Source: Apricaphanius iberus
Lineage: Eukaryota; Chordata; Actinopteri; Cyprinodontiformes; Aphaniidae
Direction of reading: 5' to 3'
DNA: 64,000 nt
Assembly (NCBI GenBank): GCA_028564705.1
Contig: JAPXFQ010001299.1
Coordinates: forward strand, 765,501-829,500
The position numbers were made by a program, and so were the translations under genes. Below are positions 57,280-64,000 of this stretch, one piece after another. Position 1 is the stretch's first letter, and each line of letters begins with the position of its first letter. The notes below the pieces were generated by a model that was not told the origin of the DNA, ran no database searches, and was given only the letters and a program-made list of their open reading frames with translations.

Positions 57280-57534
57280 CAATAAACTATAACTCTGCAC
57301 TTCTGTACATACTCACTGTAAAATAACCCCGGCTTGGTGTATATATTATCCTTTATTATTTACGATCTGATATTTATTTGTATTTTTACTTATTTTTGTT
57401 CATATTTTTATTTTTTTATTTTTTATTTTTTATTTCACTTATTCAAGTTCTGTACTGGAGGAAAAAGTTTGCCGGAGTCAAATTCCTTGTATGTGACATA
57501 CTTGGCCAATAAACTGATTCTGATTCTGATATAG
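57280..57534 (+). mobile_element. LINE 3' end with ATTCTG tail
   Basis: A CTCTGCACTTCTGTACATAC block, a T-rich middle, then AAATTCCTTGTATGTGACAT, ACTTGGCCAATAAACTGATT and repeated ATTCTG. This is the usual form of a vertebrate CR1/L2-group LINE 3' end terminating in a short hexamer repeat. No coding part remains. Confidence 0.65.
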
Positions 57535-57766
57535 TCTTCATTCTCCGTCCCAAACCAGACCAGAGTGAACCAGTCCCACACATTCTCCTTACTTCTACAA
57601 CAACAGATAAGACATCTCATGCTGGAGTCAAGGTCTCCTAAGTGCAGCACAGGCTGCAGTTTGTTACACATGCACATCTTTTTATGAACATTCTCAGCAA
57701 GATTAAACCACACCAAGGTTATATTATAATAAACAAACATAGTAAGGTCTTCCTCCTACATTTAAC

Positions 57767-58362
57767 TTAAAGGCTGAATACGGAACATGGGAACCAAATC
57801 TAGTGTGCTGAGGTTGTAGCTTATTCGGTGTGGAGATAGATGCTCTCATATCTAGGAACAACGTCATATACACGAGTATTGCAAAGCTGTTTTACCGACA
57901 GCTAACTTTAGCCGTTAGCAAGCTTTCTTACCTTTCTCCATCAGAAACTTTGCCATGTCAGCGTACGTTATGATGCCTTAAAAGTTTTTAATTTGTGTCT
58001 ATCTGCTGTAGGCTTCTCATAAACTAACTCTAGTTTTAGATCTTGAAAAGTGGATCCTCTTCTGAGAAAGATAATGAAATCTAAGGGGCTTAGACAAGGC
58101 AGCTAAACTGAACGAGTGCCCCATTTTCTACAGTAGCCTACATGCCGTGTTGCTCCAGGCAGTTGTTTACAATAGTATCTGGCAATCTACAATGCAACGC
58201 TGTTGGCTGGAAAACGTAAATATAAACACAGTGCAGTAGTTTAAATATAAAGTTTAACGGAAAGGGTGCTCTTTCATTCTGCACACCTCTAAACTCCCCG
58301 TTGAAATATAACTTTTTTACACAGATAGCTTTTAAGAAAAAAGTTCCACATTCAACCTTTAA
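57767..58362 (+). mobile_element. TTAA-flanked repeat family A, copy with both ends
   Basis: Starts TTAA then AGGCTGAATACGGAACATG and ends ...GTTCCACATTCAACCTTTAA. The right end reversed is TTAAAGGTTGAATGTGGAAC, a clear inverted match of the left end. TTAA at both ends fits a TTAA-specific superfamily (Kolobok or piggyBac). Inner sequence shares GACAGCTAACTTTAGCCGTT, CTAACTCTAG and TTCTGAGAAAGATAAT with 10571 and 63193 but is more diverged. No transposase. Confidence 0.8.
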
Positions 58363-58957
58363 ACCTGAGCATAAACTATGTCTTGACATGTCTTGATAAA
58401 TTAAGCTGGCGAAGAATATGTTAGCCCTGATTCATAACATGATTTTCTTTCACACTTATTTTTAAAATCACTGTCCTGATTAGTACAATGTAACCAGTAT
58501 GTTGTTTAATTACCTGATTAATATAAGACTCCATTGTTAAAAATTACCAAACACTATCTGTTTTATATATACCATTCACAGATTAAATTCTAATATCTTA
58601 AAATCATCAGTTATCAAAGCAGCTATAAATGGTGTCTGAAAGGGGTACAAATAGAAACATTTTTACTCATAGAAAACACTAGAAAACATGAAGTAGTTGG
58701 GTGGAGTTTTTGAATAACAAAGAACAGTGAAATAGGCCTGATCAGATGCTGGGGTCGATAACTTAGAGAAGCAAAAATACGTAAAACATTTTAATGTGAT
58801 AAAATAAATATTATTCAGCTAAACATTTCTTTAGGACAAATAGCAGAAAGTCCTGGGCTGAAGTGGAATCAAAATGTGGTTTTCAGTGACAACGCCAATG
58901 CATCTACTCACACACATACACACACACACACACGCACACTGACACACAAGAAAAACA
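58363..58957 (+). other. Presumed intron sequence with (CA)n microsatellite
   Basis: An interrupted CA microsatellite lies at about 58909-58948. Otherwise nothing recognised. Confidence 0.5.
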
Positions 58958-59190
58958 CTGTCACCTCTGCCAAGGAGGTTATGTTTTTGCCAGGGTCGAT
59001 CTCTTTCTTAGTTTTGCTGTTTGTTAGTAACATAACTCAAAAAGGTTATTGACTGATTTTGATGAAATTGGATTTGGAAATGTACACAATGGGACTAGGA
59101 ACAAGTTCATAGCTTTTGGGGATGATCCAGATCACCTTTGTGGCGGGATTGAGCTGACCCAGCAGAGATCTGTGCTCTCCGAGTTCTTTT
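58958..59190 (+). repeat. Dispersed repeat family E, copy 2
   Basis: ACCTCTGCCAAGGAGGTTAT then GTTTTTGCCAGG, GTTAGTAACATAACTC, TTTTGATGAAATTGGATTTG and a GGATGATCCAGATCA block. The first ~130 bp aligns with 6091-6220; this copy extends further. Class unknown. Confidence 0.65.
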
Positions 59191-59834
59191 GTAGAATTTC
59201 TGATGTGGAGATTTATTTACACTGAAACTTGTTATCTACTGTATCTTACAGATGCCTATGAGCTGACAGCATTTTTATCCTAGTGAAAAGCCTACCATCA
59301 TCTTTCTTGCCGTTTGCATTAAGGCAGTGTTTGTATCCAAGACAAGTAGAGATTGAACAAATTCCCCTGATAAGATTTTAGCCATCTTCAATAGTTTAAA
59401 AAAGGGAAGAATCAATAGGTGAATGGGTCAAAAACAACATTTTTGAGGCTGTTGATTTGCTTGAGTGCTTGCCAAATAACTGTGTGTGGGAGAAAATGCT
59501 GGGATTCTTACTTTGTTCCTTTAGCGTTAACGAAGATGATCATGACTTGACTGAAACTTGAAAAAGAAGGAATCTATCAAAGTAATAGTTTTTCTGTATG
59601 ACTAATGTGTTAATGTTCTTTTTAGGCTTGAATTAGACAAATACTTTATTGCTGCTCTCATTTCTGTAACCAGCAAGAGCTTGTAATTTTGCCTTGGCAT
59701 CCTGTCAGTTAGCCTCACTTCTGTGACTTTTCTAAATGCTAAATTACTTTGGTAAAGTCAGGAAATGGCACAAATTTATTTTGCAAAAGTATGCTATGCA
59801 AAAATATACATAAAACTGTGTAAAACCATCTTTG
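59191..59834 (+). other. Presumed intron sequence
   Basis: Complex but unassigned; possibly regulatory at 59250-59560. Not supported further. Confidence 0.35.
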
Positions 59835-59990
59835 GTTTGTGCCAATTGCAGATGCAAGTCTTTTGAAGCATGCCTCTCTACCAGGTTTGTACATCTGGAA
59901 AAAGCAATGTTGGGCTGTTCTTTGTTTCTTTGCCAAACAGCTCAAGCTAAATCCGATTGATTCAAGAGCATCTGTAATGACCAATTTTGG
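59835..59990. mobile_element. Tc1-like transposon leader fragment
   Basis: AAGTCTTTTGAAGCATGCCT, GGTTTGTACATCTGGAAAAA, TTCTTTGTTTCTTTGCCAAA, CAGCTCAAGCTAAATCCGAT and AAGAGCATCTGTAATGACCA follow the non-coding leader of the CAGTGCCTTGC-type Tc1 group. The corresponding piece is also seen at 20030-20065. No ends or transposase were found around it. Confidence 0.6.
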
Positions 59991-61239
59991 TATATGTGTA
60001 CTTAGTGTGTTACTTACATGGCTTGCAGTAAACTAAAAAAAGGAAATTATTTAGGCTTTCTTTAAACAATTCTTGCTACTTTTCTAAAAACGTAATTATT
60101 AGGGAGAGCATAACTGATAGTTGTCCTGCTGACAAATTCTCCAACCCTCAAGAATGGAGATTTTGTGTTACTTTATACAAAATCAATAAAAAAAATTCCG
60201 GTCATAATCTATTTTTACCTATCGTTTTTTAAATCCTATGCAATGGGGGCTGGTGTTTTTCACCCTGTTCAGTAGTTTTTATTTTATTCTTTTAAGTAGT
60301 TCTCAGCTAAACAGAGAACTACATATAAAAGTGAAATTAAACGATTGCTCTTAAAATAGGAACAGCTGCTGCAGGAATAATCCGCTATTTGTTCGTAATC
60401 AAATAGTGGGATTACTGCAAGGGTTTTTATCATTAGGTCATGTTTCTCTGAAATATTAATTTCCGTAAACTACGCTTTAATGGCAGAAAAGCTAGCAGAA
60501 GAACAGCAGCAGGCACTGATGTTTGGACACATCATAGCGCGTCTAAGCGTAAACTTGAAAATACTGCTTGTTTAAACTGAGTGCTCAGAGGTGTGAATAA
60601 TAATCTGTAAAAATGATGAACAGCCTTCAGATTTCTACAGAAATGGTGAAATACAGTGATGGTATAAAGGAGTCTATGGTAAATAGAGAAAATAGGTGGA
60701 CATAACTTGTTCTTTATCCGAATGGAAGCACCGCTACTAAAGTCTTTTTACGAGAGGCTTCAAAAAGTGTCTGTCTTCCGAATCCCTGTGAACTGTCTGA
60801 TCTTCAGCCTTAAAATCCCCATGAACTCCCCAAGGTTACTTGCACTTTAACAACTTTTGCTCAGCGCACATTCAGCACATCATCATGATTTCAGCCTCTG
60901 TTGCGAAAAGGCGCTGTGGCTTCACTCATAAGATCCGCGTCATAAGATCAATGTGGTATTATTACTACCAAGATTGCTGGCATGATTGCTGCAAAATTCC
61001 CGCAACGCCATGCCACCATGTTGCATTCATAAGACACACCATACTGGTAACTTTACCCCAATATGCCAGCACGGTGTGTCTTGGAAAAGAGGCTAGTATC
61101 ATAGTGGGGCTCTGAACTCTTACTCTGATTTGATTAAACTACTTTCACACTACAATCATCCAGTCAAATATTGTGTCCCTTTTCCAGTCTTGTTGTTGTA
61201 AAATATTTTTTAAGGATTTTATAGACAGCCACAGAACTA
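59991..61239 (+). other. Presumed intron sequence
   Basis: Contains the inverted repeat at 61031-61082, listed separately. The 91-residue frame at 60840-61115 is not supported as coding. Confidence 0.4.
61031..61082. repeat. 17-bp inverted repeat with 18-nt spacer
   Basis: AAGACACACCATACTGG (61031-61047) against CCAGCACGGTGTGTCTT (61066-61082), pairing at 15 of 17 positions. It may be remnants of transposon ends or a small foldback sequence. Confidence 0.8.
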
Positions 61240-61560
61240 ATAATGGTTGTAGAATCAAGACCCTTTCAAGGTGAGTCATATCAGATTTTGATGCCGTTTA
61301 CTCAGAAGTGAGTAAAGCTGCCGCCTGACATGTTGGAGCTGCCTGCCTTAGGGGGCATGGTGTTCTTCAGTTATCAGTGCAAAGATAGACCCATCTTAAT
61401 TACTCTCACATGCAGCGCTGTAATCTGTCATTGTCAGCCTGATCAAGACTGTGCAAACCAAGCAATAAGACTCATTCACCCAAACCGGAGGCCTATTGAT
61501 TACTTCTCATACTTGAGTCATTGCAGTGCAGAGAGACATGTGACGCAATAGAGCTAATGG
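61240..61560. promoter_or_regulatory. Repeat-poor intronic stretch; possible conserved non-coding element
   Basis: About 320 bp of complex sequence with no repeat match: CTCAGAAGTGAGTAAAGCTG, CCATCTTAATTACTCTCACA, AAACCAAGCAATAAGACTCA and GGCCTATTGATTACTTCTCA. Several TAATTA/ATTGATTA sites suggest homeodomain binding. The 73-residue frame at 61330-61551 is not convincing. Confidence 0.38.
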
Positions 61561-63192
61561 AAGGGGGAAACTCAAAGTCACATTGTTTACATCTAAGATG
61601 ACAGGTAAATGTATTTGAAAGGAAATATGAGCTTGATGTATTGGCTCCCAAATAACTGTCTACTGCTAACAAGCTGCAGATCATATAGCTGCTCTGCAGT
61701 GTAGTTGAATGCAAAACAGTTATTTCTCCTGTTAGTATTCAAAGTTTTAAACAAAAGAATGAATGCAAGTCACAGTGAGATCATTTTTCTTTATCTTGGA
61801 GGATTTTGAAATAATTTTCTGACCATCATTTATATTCAGGTACATAATTACTTTTGCAAGCTTTCTTCAACTTCTACTCACTCTTCTCTATTAATGCATT
61901 AAGATTAAATGTCTTATTCTGAGGACGAATTATAATGTTTCATAACTTTTTTATTTCATAGGCTTCTCAGTGTAATTGTGGTTGTAAAAAGAAAGTACAC
62001 TACAGCCAGCAGACTTTACATATCAAGGCTTCCACAGGACTTGGAAAGGATTGCTGTAAAGCCAAGGATTTCATGCAATCAGTTGTGCTTCCTACGGTTG
62101 ATAACATTTTACAAGTTGGTATTAAAAATGCATAAATTACATAAATTATAAATACATCATTTCTACTTAATTTTCATTTAGGAAAAAATGTTCTTGTTAA
62201 TAAGTTGATCTTTTGCTAAATCATTTGTTTTTGTGCCTTCTGAAATTCTCAGAAATGAAACCCTAGAATTGAAAGAGGCTTTACTTTCTTTTAACCATGA
62301 CTTCATATCCCTTTTTTAAAGCTGATTACCTCTATCTTCAAAGTATTTACCTTTTTACAGGCACTGCCCTGTTACATGTAGGAAAAAATGATGTACCTTA
62401 TTGTTTATATATTGTCCGTAGTTAGTTGTTAGTTGACTCAGCACAGGCAAAATCTGACAATTTATATGACTTTCTCTACCAGTGTCTAAAAACTAAATAA
62501 TAAGAAAAAAAATAAAAAATAAATATTTTTCCTACATAGGGGATTGTAGTTTAAGAGTGCTCCATCAGGAATCAAAGTGCTGGTTAAACTGTATTTATTT
62601 CTTCCTTGTGACTTGTTTCTGGCTGTAAAATAAAAGCTTAATGGGAAGTAGTCTGAAGCTTTCAAATACTGGATAAATAAAGTGCTTTTCACGTTGTTTT
62701 TTTACATTTTTGGCAGTACAGCTTAGTTTACGATAAACACACTAATTATGATTTAAAAGACTAACAAAAGCCTTCAAGACATATAATTGTGAAGCTTCTA
62801 TCTCCTTTCCATATAATGAGTTTGTATTAGGCTTATGTCTTTTTCTCCTGTACTCATCTCAGATGTATTTTTCTCGTTTTGTTTTTCCCCAGTGGGGTCT
62901 AAAAGAGGTGTTGAGTCTACTTAATGAGCAATGGGCCTTAATGGAGTCAGCGGTTCTCATTCCCTTTTTATCATAAGGCAATGTTTGTTTTGTGTTTTGC
63001 ATCCTCTTGAAAGCATTTTATGTTCTTCCTATTATAATCCTCTGCATACTACTATATCTACACTTAGACAAATGTATTTTATGCTGAAAGGGCTAGCTGG
63101 ATATGGATCCATGTAGGGAGGCTCCATTAATGTCTTTCAGTTTGCCAGGATAAACTTTAGTTTCATTTCTTGCCATTTTTTCCTCAACAGTG
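61561..63192 (+). other. Presumed intron sequence
   Basis: AT-rich; no feature recognised. Confidence 0.4.
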
Positions 63193-63690
63193 TTAAGGGT
63201 TGTATATGGAACATTAGCATGAAAGCGATATCTAGCTTATCTAGGTTGTAGTTACAACAATAAAAACATCATTCTCCTATTGGTCAACCTGAACCGTGTC
63301 CAGTGAAGAATGTATTTTAGAGGAGTTTAACTGACAGCTAACGTTAGCAAAGTTAGCTAGTGTTATTGCTTACCGATCCAGGAGGAAAATGTGGAAAATG
63401 TTTTATGTAGGTCCATCCAGTGTAGACATCACTTAAAGGTACTCTAGTTTCTGTTATTCTCCAGTCACTCCTCTCCTGAGACGGATAACAATACCTCCGG
63501 GTTTCTGAAGCAGCTGCTTGACTTGCTGACTCCACCATTTTTCCCAGTGTATGCTTAGCTGTGCCAAGAGTTGGACCATTGAAACCGTATCTGTCAAGCA
63601 GCCACTACTGGCTGGTAGATGTAAGCATAACATCATTATTGTGCCTGTTTTAAAGGAAACGTTTGGTATTTTACACATAAAACCCTGTTT
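63193..63690 (+). mobile_element. TTAA-flanked repeat family A, fourth copy
   Basis: Starts TTAA at 63193, then GGGTTGTATATGGAACATTA. It is collinear with 10571-11153: GGTTGTAGTTACAACAATAA, GTCCAGTGAAGAATGTATTT, GAGGAGTTTAACTGACAGCT, CCAGTCACTCCTCTCC, TCTGAAGCAGCTGCTTGACT and GGTAGATGTAAGCATAACAT. The right end is decayed. The minus frames over it are repeat-derived. Confidence 0.75.
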
Positions 63691-63745
63691 TCAGACTTTT
63701 TATGGTGAAATATAACGATTTTGTTAGAAAATTGGAAAAATGCTG

Positions 63746-63829
63746 CAAACATTTTTAAAAGATCTTTGCACACTGGGGAATTGATTCCGAAACAGTGTAC
63801 AAAGATAAATGATCTTTTAAAAATGTTTG
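63746..63829. repeat. Inverted repeat of ~30 bp with 17-nt spacer
   Basis: The left arm 63746-63775 (CAAACATTTTTAAAAGATCT then TTGCACACTG) pairs with 63793-63829 (CAGTGTACAAAG...GATCTTTTAAAAATGTTTG). The right arm carries about 7 extra bases. Probably a small foldback or the nested ends of a MITE. Confidence 0.85.
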
Positions 63830-64000
63830 GATTTGGATAATGTTTGGACCCTGCAACTATAGAAACTCACCGAGTGGTCAGGGGTGTTCACTGATATGCT
63901 CAAACACAAAAGATGTTTTCCAGCTGGTTTTATCGTAGTTTTTGTCCAACTCCATTGACTTGTATTAGAAGTACTGTGCGGAACGGAATCACTCCATGGG
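63830..64000 (+). other. Unannotated sequence to window end
   Basis: Nothing recognised. The presumed intron continues beyond the window. Confidence 0.4.

Overview
The window looks like a piece of a teleost fish nuclear genome. It is AT-rich, almost free of long open reading frames, and full of decayed transposable elements of kinds common in fish: Tc1-like transposons, hAT deletion derivatives with 8-bp target duplications, L2-like and RTE-type LINEs, a tRNA-headed SINE and several small inverted-repeat elements. No RNA gene, CRISPR array, bacterial-style operon or complete protein-coding gene is visible. Family names rest on reading the sequence and on remembered family features; no search was run.

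The only convincing host coding sequence is one first exon at 29307-29382 (+). It encodes a 25-residue hydrophobic leader and ends in a phase-1 GTGAGT donor. It lies in a CpG-rich promoter-like region (about 29220-30060) with a GC box, a YY1-like motif over the start codon and a short upstream ORF. I do not recognise the gene. No second exon was found, so everything from 29383 to 64000 is probably first intron, and 1 to about 29200 is probably upstream intergenic DNA.

Left part (1-29200): a hAT derivative with target duplication (597-1318), a small MITE (3734-4067), L2-like LINE relics (7345-8450, 17085-17640), Tc1 relics (12985-13450, 15330-15625, 19762-20406, 24017-24300, 26885-27590), a SINE (15688-16050), an antisense LINE split by an inserted repeat (21225-23006), and a foldback element with roughly 64-bp inverted repeats (27627-28232). 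Right part (30 kb to the end): a possible solo LTR (31427-31850), a 1.2-kb element with GGGGTCTC ends (38950-40140), a 1.3-kb hAT with a broken BED finger (41989-43287), an RTE-type LINE (47555-51440) split by an 834-bp hAT, a degenerate near full-length Tc1 element (52400-53290), and a hAT (55054-56192) that carries an unusual 319-bp element made of 20-bp units (55458-55776). Four copies of a TTAA-flanked family lie at 1668-1840, 10571-11153, 57767-58362 and 63193-63690.

Several repeat-poor stretches (near 23.2, 24.6, 25.6, 28.8, 32.6, 35.9, 45.5, 53.7 and 61.4 kb) look like conserved non-coding DNA: complex, homeodomain-site-rich and free of recognisable repeats. That is only a visual inference. 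The strongest candidate for something not described before is the 55458-55776 element.
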